Notes: a model not told the origin generated them from the sequence alone. Numbered from the stretch's first letter, positions 1 through 10,576 are shown. The stretch: 64,000 nucleotides of DNA from Adenophora triphylla var. japonica (GCA_022495995.1 JAFEMH010000078.1:62001-126000), one strand, 5' to 3'. A program made the numbers and translations.

Positions 1-600
1 ATGGGTAAAGGTTCAAGAGATCAAATTGTAGAATCAATTTTCAAAAACCTTTTCAGCAATTTCAAAACCTAATTAGTAATTTCGAATTAACAAAGCAGCA
101 ACTAAGTAATACCGTGAGAAATTGAGGGCGTAGGAGAAGGAATCAATGATGAGGGCGCTTGAGAGAAAATTCGATCAGTGAAAGATTCTGCAATAATTAA
201 AATGGATAAAAATCTGGAAGTTTTACCGTATTCGAAAGCCCCAATTTACTTGAGAGAGATAGTTTGTATTGAGACGCAAATGAATCGATGCTTATATTTG
301 AGGGGAGGTTGTCAAAGCGATTGTAAAATCGGTGTATCCATGGCAGAAGAGAAGGGAAGAGAAAGAGAGAGCGGCTATTGACCATGGAAGGAGAGAGAGA
401 GAGAGAAGGCTGCAGCAAACATGGCAGGCGAGGACAGCGTTTGGATTTTAGGCGAAGCTGGAGAGGGAGAGGGAGAGTTCGAGAAGAAAAGAGTAGACGG
501 AATACAGAAGGACCGGCTTATCTGTGAGGTAAGGGGCAGTTTCGGAATTTAAAAAGTAATGAAATTTGAGCGGGAAAAGGGCTGTGTCAAAATCACTTGA
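1..600. other. Unassigned GA-rich region, possible 5' end of a minus-strand gene
   Basis: No ORF here looks like a conserved protein. On the minus strand the stretch from about 500 down to 1 is strongly pyrimidine-rich (long CT runs around 390-410 and 455-480), as plant 5' leaders often are, and several ATGs occur near 340-420. This may be the leader or first exon of a gene running leftward out of the window, but no protein family is recognisable. A short GA microsatellite lies at about 388-405. Confidence 0.2.
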
Positions 601-1042
601 GCCTTTATATTATTATAGATATAATAAACATGATATAAAAGATATGTTATTACTATATTATAGTATTTGATAAACATTATATACAAAGAGTGTATTATTA
701 TAATATGATATATAAAATATTTTCCATCCCAAAAAAGTGTGATAGTCTCACTTTTTTGAATGGTCAATTTAGTTAAAATTTCGACCAAAAATTTGCAAAA
801 AATATTTATTTCAATCAAATTGTAAAAGAAAATTTGTTGTTTTTTGTACATTAAGAAAATGTTATTAATACACCATTGAAACTATACCAATAACAACTTT
901 TAAAATATCATTCAGATAATTATGTTTTCTGAAATTTCAGTTAAAGTTCAATAGCATTCATTTAAATATATGTCGTCTCTCATAAAGATCTAACACTCGG
1001 ATGAGCCTGCAAACTTTTCAATCAGAATTTTGTTCTCTTATA
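601..1042. other. AT-rich intergenic DNA, nothing recognised
   Basis: AT-rich with many stop codons in all frames. One small hairpin is visible: AAAAAAGTG at 731-739 faces CACTTTTTT at 749-757. No gene or transposon end was found. Confidence 0.5.
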
Positions 1043-1273
1043 CTCCCTCCGTCCAGTTACATACTTCATACTTTCTATTTTGGGCGTCCAATTACATACT
1101 TCACACTTTGTCTCCTACATTATTTTAATATTCACAACACCATTATAATTTACTATTTCCTCCACTCATTCTCTCTCCCATTTTACTTTTACACTCACAA
1201 CATTATATCATTATTTTTTTCCTTAATCCACGCGTGAACAGTAACTGTGAAGTATTAACTTGGACGGAGGGAG
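1043..1273. mobile_element. Stowaway-like MITE, 231 bp
   Basis: Terminal inverted repeats CTCCCTCCGTCC (1043-1054) and GGACGGAGGGAG (1262-1273) are exact complements and are flanked by TA on both sides, the target duplication of Tc1/mariner-type Stowaway MITEs. A subterminal cassette containing ACATACTTCA follows the left TIR, is repeated directly after TTTTGGGCGTCC, and returns inverted (TGAAGTATTAACTT) inside the right TIR. The interior carries the CACTCATTCTCTCTC block shared by other MITEs here. No coding capacity. Confidence 0.9.
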
Positions 1274-1291
1274 TATATCATTTCCAACAAA

Positions 1292-1605
1292 TAGGGTTCT
1301 AAACGAACCGAGCCGAGTCGAGTTTTGGAGTTTCGAGCTCGAGCTCGTGTAAAAATTATCTAGCTCGATCTGTGTTGATTGTTCGAGCTCAATCGTTCTT
1401 ATTAGGTCAGGGGTGGCCGGACCTCGAATCGAGTTTTGAGTTGTTCGAGAGCCATTCGCGAGCTGCTCGAACTCGAGTTTTAACGAGCCGACTTGAAGTT
1501 TTTTTTTTAATAATAATAATCTAAAATTGGACAAGCTTGAGTTCGAGCCTTATCGAGCTCGATACGAGCTCTAATTCGAGTTGTTATCGAGCTCGAGCTT
1601 AGTTT
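1292..1605. repeat. Dispersed GAGCTCGA-rich repeat, copy 1
   Basis: The stretch is built of degenerate repeats of GAGCTCGAGC, CGAGTTCGAG and related words in both orientations, with an AT-rich island (TAATAATAAT) near 1509-1520. A second block of the same composition lies at 11,435-11,655. The repetition is in the sequence; which transposon family it belongs to (perhaps a hAT-type derivative) is not determinable here. Confidence 0.6.
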
Positions 1606-2040
1606 TTGTCCCAAAATATTATTTTTTCTATTTTTTTCATAATTGATTAAATTTTTGCAAATAGGTTTGAAAATAAATAGGAAGAATAATTATGATTTTT
1701 TTAATTAAAGATTAACTTTCTCAAATGACTATTAAGTTCAAAATGGTCATTTATTTTGTGTGGAATGGAGTATGCAATTTTCCTAGCAAGCAAATATATT
1801 TATATATTTTTCGCTACTAAATTTTCTCAAAAATAGAGTTTAGAGTGTCCATTAAATAAAAAATAGACAATCATTAAAGTTAAAATTTTATAAAATAAAT
1901 TTATTCTTATTTTAAATAAAGCAAAACTAATCATATTAATTTATCAAGCGAACTTAGTTATTTAATATTTTAATGTTGTTATACTAGTTTCACACCATTT
2001 ATTGTATTTAGGATTTAAGGTTTAGGGATTATGAAAGAAG
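1606..2040. other. AT-rich intergenic DNA, nothing recognised
   Basis: No ORF, RNA gene or element end was recognised in this AT-rich interval. Confidence 0.5.
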
Positions 2041-2327
<287 letters not shown>

Positions 2328-2609
2328 CTCCTCCGTCCGCTTACATGGTTCACACTTTCTATTTTGGGCGTCCATTTACATGGTTCACACTTTGTTTCTT
2401 TCCTAAAAAGGAAACCTTAAATCACTATTCTCTCCACTCATTCTCTCTCCTACATTATTTTAATACTCACAACACATTATAATTTACTATTCTCTCCACT
2501 CATTCTCTCTCCTATTTTATTTTCACACTCACAACACTTTCAATATAATACTCTCTCCTTAATCCCCGCGCAAACAGTAAGTGTGAACCAACTATGCGGA
2601 CGGAGGGAG
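2328..2609. mobile_element. Stowaway-like MITE, 282 bp, inside a TA tract
   Basis: Left end CTCCTCCGTCCGC, right end GCGGACGGAGGGAG, each bordered by TA within a TA microsatellite. The cassette ACATGGTTCACACTTT occurs after the left TIR and again after TTTTGGGCGTCC; the inverted form (AGTGTGAACC) lies by the right TIR. The interior has two copies of CACTCATTCTCTCTCCT about 60 bp apart. Non-coding. Confidence 0.9.
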
Positions 2610-2681
<72 letters not shown>

Positions 2682-2840
2682 CACACATACATATATATAT
2701 ATATGTATATATATATATATGCATGCACTGATACACATATATGTGTATACATATGTCTTAATGTATCTATGCATACACATATATGTGTATACATGTGTTT
2801 GTGTATATGTGTAATTATATATCTATGCATACATATGTAT
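2610..2840. repeat. Compound (TG)n/(TA)n microsatellite
   Basis: A GTGTGT run (about 2621-2643) is followed by TA repeats and a degenerate series of TATGCATACACATATATGTG units to about 2838, containing the palindrome ACACATATATGTGT more than once. Non-coding. Confidence 0.9.
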
Positions 2841-3132
2841 CGTAGTTTTAACAAATAATTTACATTTAATGAACATTAAGTATAAACTAATATTAATTTT
2901 AACCATTAATTTATATTTAACAGACAAAAAGTTAAAACATAAAGCAAACACAAAAAGAACACACATAATATTTAAAATATTTTTATAATCTAGACGAAGG
3001 AGGAAGATGATGAATACTTACAAATAAGGAGGTCTAGTGATATTTCTTCAGAGTTTGTACAGCGGAGTAGAAATGAAACACTTTTTTTTTTTTTTTTTTT
3101 TATATGTAAGGGCTCTAATATGAAGTGCAGAA
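2841..3132 (-). repeat. Left arm of long inverted repeat around the pararetrovirus
   Basis: This arm is the reverse complement of 7077-7362 almost base for base. The arms differ mainly in a T-run here (about 3082-3101) that is a shorter A-run in the other arm. The outermost pairing is CGTAGTTTTAAC (2841-2852) with GTTAAAACTACG (7351-7362); the innermost is GTGCAGAA with TTCTGCAC. In the right arm the sequence lies downstream of a viral promoter, so it is probably viral leader in inverted orientation. No TGGTATCAGAG primer site is visible in it. Confidence 0.9.
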
Positions 3133-3375
3133 TATGTAAAATCAAAAGACTTTATATTAGGCCTAAATTTCATTCTAGGTTTACAATGGGCTATAACAAT
3201 TACAAAAAATTACATTACACTTAGTAAACATATTTATAGCATACCTACCCTACGATATAATCAAACATCAGAGTTCGCACAGAAGCGTGGTGGACTAGGT
3301 AGCTTAGAATTTCTAAAATCAAATCAAAATAAAAAATGTCATATAGAAAATGAAACCTTAAATCTTCTCACAAAT

Positions 3376-4851
3376 ATGCTAACACAAGAGTTAGAAAAAG
3401 GGACAGATATAACAAAAAGTATAAATCATCCTATAATTCTACATCTAGAAAAAATAGGACTAATAGGAGAAGATATTACAAACTCAAAGGTGACATATCC
3501 GTGTAAATTTAAAATAAAAAATCCTGATATTACAATCAGAACAGCTAACATAGAATACAGTCCGTTAGATAAAGAGGAATTTAAAATACAAATCCCAGAA
3601 ATGATAAAACAGAAATTAATCAGGAAATCAGAAAGCCCACATAGATCAGCAGCTTTTCTAGTTAGAAACTATAGTGAAATAAAAAAAGGAAAAGCTAGAA
3701 TAGTATATAATTATAAAAGACTAAATGATAATACAGAAGATGATGGATATAACATACCAAATAAAGATTCTTTAGTAAACTTAATACAAAAGAAAAAGAT
3801 ATTCTCTAAATTTGATTTAAAATTCGGATATAATCAATTAAAATTAGAAGAAAAATTTAAATCATGGACAGCATTTACATGTTCAGAGGGACAATTTGAA
3901 TGGAATGTTTTAAGTTTTGGACTTAAAAACGCACCCTCAATATTTCAAAGATTTATGGACAGTATATTCCTAAAATACGATTTTTGCATGGTTTATATAG
4001 ATGACATCTTAGTAGCAAGTGAAACTTTACAGGAACATGAAGAACATTTGAAACAAGTTTTTAATGAAATAAAAATACATGGTATAGTAGTATCAAAAAG
4101 AAAGATGGAATTATTTAAAAGAAAAATATCCTTCTTAGGATTAGAGATAGGAAATGGGAAAATAGAGTTACAACCTCACATCTCAACAAAAATTATTGAT
4201 TTCTCAGAAAAATTTGAAAATTTAAAACAGATACAAGCCTTCTTAGGTTTAGTTAACTATGCAAGAAAATTTATCCCAAACTTATCTAAATTAGTAGGAC
4301 CACTTTACAGTAAAATTACAAAAAATTGTCAAAGGAATTTTAATAAAGAAGACATAAAATTTGTAAAGGAAATAAAGGACAGGGTAAAAAAGATAAAACC
4401 ATTAGAATTACCCTTAGTAACAGATTACATAATTATAGAAACAGATGGATGTAAAGAAGGATGGGGAGCAGTCCTTCTTAGTAAACCTAATAAATATACT
4501 CCTAAAGACACTGAAAAAATATGCTCTTATGCTAGTGGAAATTTTAACAAAACAGGACAAAATTGGACTAGCCTAGATTATGAAATACAGGCATTAATTA
4601 ATGCATTAGAGAAATTTAAGATCTTTCTAAACAAAGAATTTACAGTAAGAACAGATTGCGAAGCAATAGTTAAATTTATAAAAAACGATCAAAGTAGAAA
4701 AGTAAACAGAACAAGGTGGATAAACTTACAAAACATAATACAGGGAAGTGGTTATCTTATTAATTTTGAACATATAAAAGGGAACAATAATATGATTGCT
4801 GACATTTTGTCTAGAAATCTTAACAGGTTATTTCGAACAACTGATGGATAG
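3376..4851 (+). CDS. Endogenous caulimovirid reverse transcriptase-RNase H (5'-truncated polyprotein)
   Basis: The protein is 491 residues from the first Met, and the frame is open upstream to 3124, directly at the inverted-repeat border. Reverse transcriptase covers about residues 70-310: FDLKFGY (146-152) supplies the first catalytic Asp and YIDD (207-210) the other two. RNase H follows at about 350-480 with its acidic residues in place: TDG (Asp357), DYE (Glu403), TDC (Asp427) and IAD (Asp476). Spacing and order match plant pararetrovirus pol rather than Ty3/gypsy, and no integrase follows. Movement protein, coat protein and aspartic protease, expected upstream in caulimovirids, are absent; the frame runs straight into the repeat. 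Codon use is very AT-rich, unlike the retrotransposons to the right. This is an old viral copy in a plant chromosome; genus cannot be assigned by eye. Confidence 0.9.
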   Translation: MLTQELEKGTDITKSINHPIILHLEKIGLIGEDITNSKVTYPCKFKIKNPDITIRTANIEYSPLDKEEFKIQIPEMIKQKLIRKSESPHRSAAFLVRNYSEIKKGKARIVYNYKRLNDNTEDDGYNIPNKDSLVNLIQKKKIFSKFDLKFGYNQLKLEEKFKSWTAFTCSEGQFEWNVLSFGLKNAPSIFQRFMDSIFLKYDFCMVYIDDILVASETLQEHEEHLKQVFNEIKIHGIVVSKRKMELFKRKISFLGLEIGNGKIELQPHISTKIIDFSEKFENLKQIQAFLGLVNYARKFIPNLSKLVGPLYSKITKNCQRNFNKEDIKFVKEIKDRVKKIKPLELPLVTDYIIIETDGCKEGWGAVLLSKPNKYTPKDTEKICSYASGNFNKTGQNWTSLDYEIQALINALEKFKIFLNKEFTVRTDCEAIVKFIKNDQSRKVNRTRWINLQNIIQGSGYLINFEHIKGNNNMIADILSRNLNRLFRTTDG

Positions 4852-4999
4852 AAGCAAAAAGAAAGTTATATATCCTCAACTGAAAAAGACAGATTCGCAT
4901 ACGTAAAGCATGAAAACAGAAAGTGTGAAAGAGGAACAGAGTTGCTACAGCTTGACAATTCCAATAAATTACGATCCAACAGTCATGGATCTAAACTGA

Positions 5000-6637
5000 A
5001 GGTTTTCACAGAAAGCAGGGCCCAGTTTTTCAAAATTTCGGGCTGATAAAAACTTTATACCAAAAGCCCAAGATCGAGTAAAAACAATTACTTTCGGCCC
5101 AAATACTTTACAGATTTGCACAGAAGAAAGTAAAAAGTTCAGGCCCATTTATGGGATGAATTTAACAGAAAAACAACAGTGTTTGCTAGACAATCTCTGG
5201 CATATTCAAACAGTGCCCAATGCAGCAAAAGTCAAAGTACAGGTCCTAAACGCTCTAGGACATTATTTCATAGAACAAACACAAAAAATTCCAGAACAGT
5301 CAATACAGAAAAAATTCACACATTATGTGATCTAAAGAGGTACAAAAGTAGAAATTTTCAATAAATGGGAAATAGTGGCAAAACACATACAGTGCTTGAA
5401 CCCAATTTATAAGGGTTTCTACAGTTTTAATCAAGCCATTCACAGTGCTCGGGATCATTTTGGAACACAACAGTTCTTTATTGAACCAGAAGAAGTTAAA
5501 TCTTTTTCTACTGTGATCCAAGAAAATCCAGACCACATTATAAAAGCACATGAAGATTTGATTGCAAATCTTCAAAAACAGGTGATGAATAAAGGAAAGG
5601 CTCCACAAATTACCCAACAAGCATGATTGAAAACAACATGCTAAAACAGCAAGTAACAGTTCTAGAAGAAAACATTAAAAAGTTACATGAGACAGGAAAA
5701 ACTGAAAAAGAAAGAAATAGAAGTTTTGACAGTTTTAAAGCTAGAGTATTGGATCTCCCATGGAGACAGACTCTTCAACCAGCTTTAGACAGATTTGAAG
5801 AATTAGATCAAATTATATCTGACAGAATTTGTGCAGGATTTCCCAAAATCTTGTATGAATTACAACAGAAAATTGTTCAAATGGTGTTTAAAGAAATAAA
5901 TTACAGGGGAATAAAGGTTACAGAAAGGATTAATAATAGGGGAGAAGATACAGGTGTTCTTCTTTTACAGATTGATCTATTTAAAACAGATATGCCCCCG
6001 TTTGATATCTCAGTTTTACCATTATGGTATGATTGATTATATCAAGTTTCGGCTAACCCCCACTACAGAAAAAATTTTAAACAGCTTTGGGGAAAAATTC
6101 ACAATGGTGGCCGGAAATATTGCTTTACAGTCTTATCCACATGAGGTAGGATGCAAAATTTTTGCTTCCTTTCCAGAAATGGATGCATATACATACAGAC
6201 CAGCCAGGAAAAGGATCTTCATTAGCAACAGACTTGATGATCAAGAATTGCTAGAAATGGCAGTCAAGATTGAAGACAACATTGACTTCTCTAGCCTTTT
6301 CTGGATACATGAAAGAAATGAAGACAGGACAGCTGTTTACAACAAATTCATTACAGATCAACAGAAGACCCCAGAACTTCCGAGGTATTTCCCATGGTTT
6401 CACTACAAGTTAATGGCGGAAGGACACTATACACAGGTCTGGGCAAAGACAAATTGGGACATGTTACTTCCCTTCATTGGGGAAGCGGAAAAATTAGAAT
6501 TACAGCACATTAGAGACAAAGAAGAAGACACAGAGCAAGACAAAGACGAAGAGACATCATGGCCTCATCATGATGATGATATGCAAGATGCACAGGATGA
6601 CGGATATTCATTTGACAGTACTCACAGAGACTTTTAG
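5000..6637 (+). pseudogene. Broken caulimovirid viroplasmin/translational transactivator gene
   Basis: A coding trace runs downstream of pol, where caulimovirids carry the inclusion-body/transactivator gene. The segment around 5336-5450 reads like a viroplasmin (RNase H1 N-terminal-like) module, with VEIFNKWEIV and a following NPIYKGFYSF stretch. The frame is broken at least three times: an in-frame TAA at 5333-5335; a stop at 5624-5626 where the next frame opens with an overlapping ATGA; and a frame change near 6030-6040. The middle part (5623-6036) has a heptad-like Leu/Ile/Lys stretch, and the end (about 6520-6637) is very acidic. The assignment rests on position plus the viroplasmin-like module. 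The 145 bp between pol and 4997 hold no other gene. Confidence 0.7.
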
Positions 6638-6937
6638 ACAGAAACGCAAGCAGTGACGACAGAAGAAGAAGATGTAAGCCATGACGATAGGCGGCTAAGG
6701 AAACAGACAGAGGAATCCTCTTTTTCAACAGATTTAATAAAGATGTATCTACTTTAATGACTTTAATTCAGATTCTCAGTCAGAAATTTGTCGTTTTGAA
6801 TTTTTTAAATGTAAAGTTAGGAATAGGTCATTTCATCCTTGAAAGGCATACTAGCCAAGTCATATAATCTTTTGTTTCTTGTAAAATAGTTCAGGTAACC
6901 GGTATTAATACTGGATCTATAGGTTATTGTAGAGGGC

Positions 6938-6945
6938 TATAAAAA
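6938..6945 (+). promoter_or_regulatory. TATA box of the pararetroviral transcript
   Basis: TATAAAAA lies in a short GC-richer context about 300 bp after the transactivator remnant, where caulimovirids place the pregenomic-RNA promoter. About 15 bp downstream is CCTCTTCATTTGTAAGTA, an 18-bp motif that recurs with one mismatch at 7171-7188. Confidence 0.65.
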
Positions 6946-7076
6946 GGCTCCTCCTCTTCATTTGTAAGTACGAGAGAAAAAATTGAGAAATAAGAATTCT
7001 TTGCTTTCATCCAATCCATGGCAGCTTAAACACCTTTCCGACCCCTTAGTCCTATTACTTAAATTCCTTTTATACC

Positions 7077-7362
7077 TTCTGCACTTCATATTAGAGCCCT
7101 TACATATATATAAAAAAAAAAGTGTTTCATTTCTACTCCGCTGTACAAACTCTGAAGAAATATCACTAGACCTCCTCATTTGTAAGTATTCATCATCTTC
7201 CTCCTTCGTCTAGATTATAAAAATATTTTAAATATTATGTGTGTTCTTTTTGTGTTTGCTTTATGTTTTAACTTTTTGTCTGTTAAATATAAATTAATGG
7301 TTAAAATTAATATTTGTTTATACTTAATGTTCATTAAATGTAAATTATTTGTTAAAACTACG
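7077..7362 (+). repeat. Right arm of long inverted repeat around the pararetrovirus
   Basis: Reverse complement of 2841-3132. It starts about 130 bp downstream of the viral TATA box and ends with GTTAAAACTACG. The unique DNA between the arms is about 3.9 kb. Confidence 0.9.
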
Positions 7363-7456
7363 AGATATATTTAAATTAGTAGTAGTGGTTTAACGGAAAC
7401 CCGAAAAATCCGCCATACCCCCCTTATATATATATATATATATAATATATATATAT
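7363..7456. other. Spacer ending in a (TA)n tract
   Basis: A short unique spacer runs into an interrupted TA tract at about 7425-7456 that borders the next element. Confidence 0.7.
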
Positions 7457-8099
7457 GACAAAAACTTGTGTGAGAACAGGGATACCCGTCTCTTTCATGA
7501 GACGGGTCGGATTTGACCCATACCCGCCCAAAAAAAAATTTGAGGAAGACGACCCTCGATTTGGGCACAGAGAGGGAGCTCGGTGGTGAAAGTTGTTTTG
7601 GTGTTGATAAACAGAGAACGGTGATGGGGCGATTGTTTCGATTCAGCTGGTGATTGAGGGAGAGAGGGTGCTTGGCCGGAGCAAGCTTGTCACCGGTTTG
7701 AGATTAGGGAAAGACCCAGGTGAAGAAGACGATTGGGAAGAGCTAGGTCGCCATGGAAGCTTGGTTTGTGTTTGTAAATGGTGGGTGTTGAACTGATATG
7801 AGAGAGAGGTATTTGGATGAAGGGCCTCGGTTTTGGGGGTACTAGAGGAAGACGAAGATGAGAGAGGGGCTGGATTGCCGGCCGATTAGAGAAGAGTGAT
7901 GAAGGCGGTTGAGGGAGCTTGGTTCGTTGAGGAGCTAGGTCGCCATTGATACCGTTTAGAGAGAGAGAGAGAGAACGGTAAACGCCATTGGCGTTTAGAG
8001 AGAGAGAGAGGCTGCCTTAGAGAGAGAGAGTAGTGAGATAGTTGTGCCCAAATTTTTTTTTTCTTTCTTAAATTTTTAAATTTTGTTTTTTTTTTCGGT

Positions 8100-8760
8100 T
8101 TGTGAAAAGTAATAGTTACTATAACATAATGTAACGATTGTATGCATATAAAGTAATAGTTTGTATAGATTAAAGTAATACATATATACAGAAAAGTAAT
8201 AGTGTTTTTCCCTATGTATTCTTCGTTTGGCAAAAGTAACTTATTATAATTAAAATGTAACAAACGTGTTATTTATATGTAATAGTATTTGTACATAATT
8301 GTAACACATATGTATAGATATCTATATGTTTTCATGTAAAAGTATTACATTATATATAGAAATATGTTACAATTTCATCTGTCAAAGTGTTACATTTACT
8401 TGTATAAACTATTACATTCATATACATAAGTTATTACATTTCAAATGTAATACATATAATTTGTATTACATTTGAAAAAATGGGTGAAAACGAGCTTTTA
8501 TTTTTTTAAAACAGGTATTACGTTTACTTATGAACAATGTTACTTTATATGTATACAGTCATTACATTAAGAGATGGTAACTATTACTTTTTTTAAACCA
8601 CTGAAAAGCCGAAAAAATAATATAAAAACTAAAAAAAAAAGCAAAAATAAGAACACCTATAAAATCATTACATTTTGTGTCCCTATTATTACTTTTTTTT
8701 TAAATGAAAAATTATACTATAAACACAAATTTAAACATTCAGTTACTAAATTGAGTTCTT
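8100..8760. repeat. Field of GTAATA / TATTAC words
   Basis: About 660 bp of AT-rich DNA is studded with GTAATAGT, ATGTAAC, TGTAATA, ATTACAT and TTACATT in both orientations, often 20-30 bp apart. The word density far exceeds that of neighbouring AT-rich DNA. There is no regular period, so it is not a simple tandem repeat. Short reading frames across it have no recognisable product. Confidence 0.6.
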
Positions 8761-8807
8761 TAATGTCGGCAGATACTTATATATATAATCAAGGATTGGG
8801 ATCAACA

Positions 8808-8880
8808 GCCATCTTAGCTCAGTTGGTAGAGCGCTTGGTTTTTAACCACATGGTCGTGGGTTCGATTCTCACAGACGACA
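8808..8880 (+). tRNA. tRNA-Lys (UUU)-like sequence, probably degenerate
   Basis: The 73-nt sequence folds as a cloverleaf with anticodon TTT in the loop TTTTTAA. It has a plant-like A box (TAGCTCAGTTGGTAGAGC) and B box (GGTTCGATTC). The D arm and T arm pair well. The acceptor stem has two mismatches (positions 2-71 and 4-69), and the anticodon stem is mismatched in its two outer pairs. No T-run terminator follows closely. These defects and its place inside a repeat element favour a pseudo-tRNA or captured copy over a working gene. Confidence 0.6.
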
Positions 8881-8998
8881 CATTTTGCATATCCCCTAAA
8901 CATTTGGCCTATAAGAGGCTGCCACGTGGCGGGTCATGCCCCATGGGTCAACCCGTCTCATGCATGAGACGGATCCCTTTGTTCTCATGGGAGACCAC

Positions 8999-9003
<5 letters not shown>

Positions 9004-9079
<76 letters not shown>
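9004..9079. repeat. (TA)n microsatellite
   Basis: Pure TA dinucleotide repeat followed by a short CACACA run. Confidence 0.95.
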
Positions 9080-9087
<8 letters not shown>

Positions 9088-9424
9088 TATAATACGTGTG
9101 TGTGTAAATGATAGACATTTTTAAATTTTATATTTAAATATATACATATACAAGTACAATGATAGATATTAATTGTATTTTCTATTTTGATGAAAATATT
9201 ATTATATTAGACAAATATATGTGTATTTGAAAAAAATAATTTATTTTTTATAACAAAATGTCTATCGTGTCTACAATCTCAATACGGTTTCACCATGAAA
9301 ATACAATTTTATAAAAAAAAGTAATTTTAGTTATTGTACAATCTATACGGTTTAATTCCTCTTGAAAATACAAATATTTTTAATTATGCTTCGTTATTTG
9401 TACAATGTAGGAAAATATAAAAAA
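9080..9424. other. AT-rich intergenic DNA, nothing recognised
   Basis: AT-rich, with a degenerate duplication (ACAATCTCAATACGGTTT near 9275 and ACAATCTATACGGTTT near 9345). No gene. Confidence 0.5.
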
Positions 9425-10015
9425 TTGAGCGGAATAAAAGTAACGGGTTAGGCCCAGCGAGCAAGCCCAAATATTCCAACATTATTGCCACCACATCCTT
9501 AGTGGGTCGGCCCAGTTATTACAAGGCCCAAGACCCAGCGTTAAAGATCAGTCGACCTAGCTCATTGTCCGACCTCCTTGATCCGACCTAGCTTGATCCG
9601 ACAAACGATTCGTATCTTATGCGAGTATCAGCCGGCTACATCATTCAGTCAGATCGACCTAGGCATGGGCAGGCGACCTCGACCTACAAGGCGGACGTCG
9701 ACCTACAAAACCATAACGCGCCTACAACTCTTTTCATAATAGAAAGCCTACAAATCAGGAGTTATTTACGTACATGATCTCCTACACAATCTGATCCACG
9801 ATTTTAGGAATTTCATACAATCCTACTACAATTATCACTCATATCAACGCCTATAAATACTTCACAACATCAACGATTTTGAGGTAATTGCTATTTGTTA
9901 TTCTGAATCTATTGTTCATTATAATTTATCAGCTCTAAACACCATACTTACTCTCACGCCCGAGGGTCTTCGCCGGAGATCATTCCGAGTAGTTGTGGGT
10001 TCCTTGTTTCAGGTC
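9425..10015 (+). mobile_element. LTR-like fragment of a Ty3/gypsy element
   Basis: The segment looks like the U3-R-U5 part of a plant gypsy LTR: repeated CGACCT words, a TATA box in CGCCTATAAATACTTC (about 9847-9862), and a downstream GGGTCTTCGCCGGAGATCATTC stretch with TGTGGGTTCCTTGTTTCAGG, a common U5 arrangement. No internal retroviral sequence follows; a TA tract and MITEs begin at once. I could not find a matching second LTR or a target duplication, so solo LTR versus truncated element is open. Confidence 0.45.
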
Positions 10016-10043
10016 AAAAAAAAATAATAATAAAAAATAAAAT

Positions 10044-10047
<4 letters not shown>

Positions 10048-10109
<62 letters not shown>
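10048..10109. repeat. (TA)n microsatellite
   Basis: Pure TA tract that directly borders the MITE beginning at 10110. Confidence 0.95.
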
Positions 10110-10110
<1 letters not shown>

Positions 10111-10363
10111 TCCCTCCGTCCCGTCCGACTTAGGACATTTTTCCATTTTTGGCGTCCCATCCGACTTAGGACAACCCCAAAATGGAAAGTACTTTATTAA
10201 TGAGACCCACATTTACACTCACAACAAATTTTCACTCATTACTCCCTACCCCACTTTCTCTCACCTACATCACTTTTCATACTCACAACATCCACCCACT
10301 TACACTTTTTCCTTAATCCCCGTGCCCAACCCAAACGTCCTAAGTCGGGCGGGACGGAGGGAG
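10110..10363. mobile_element. Stowaway-like MITE, 254 bp
   Basis: TIRs CTCCCTCCGTCCCG and its complement CGGGACGGAGGGAG, with TA on both sides. The cassette CCGACTTAGGACA lies inside the left TIR and again after TTTTTGGCGTCCC; the inverted GTCCTAAGTCGGGC is beside the right TIR. The interior carries CACTTTCTCTCACC and CACTCACAAC blocks. Non-coding. Confidence 0.9.
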
Positions 10364-10383
10364 TATATATATATATATATATC

Positions 10384-10576
10384 TTTTTATATTAGATAGA
10401 CCCCACCACTCATTCTCTCTCTTCATTTTCCACCACTCAATTTATTCAACCAACACTACTATTTACCCCACTCATTCTCTCTCTTCATTTTCTATCACAC
10501 ATTTTTTTTTATTTTATTCTTTTTTCTTAGTTCTTGTGCACACCTCTTGGGTGTCAAGTGAGGTGAGACGGAGGGA

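Larger units (their letters stand above)
7457..9003. mobile_element. Candidate non-autonomous TIR transposon with captured sequences
   Basis: The two ends are imperfect inverted copies. The left (about 7468-7530) has GAGAACAGGGAT, then CGTCTC, CATGAGACGGGT and TGACCCAT. The right (about 8930-8995), read on the minus strand, has GAGAACAAAGGGAT, CGTCTC, CATGAGACGGGT and TGACCCAT. Each end therefore also holds its own small palindrome (GTCTC..GAGAC). Both ends abut TA tracts. The interior has a GA-rich block at 7560-8035 that resembles a captured minus-strand 5' leader, with AGCTAGGTCGCCAT repeated at about 7744 and 7933 and the near-palindrome AACGCCATTGGCGTT at about 7980; then a field of ATTAC/GTAAT words; then a tRNA-Lys-like sequence. 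No transposase. The alternative is two separate copies of one short repeat in opposite orientation. Confidence 0.5.
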
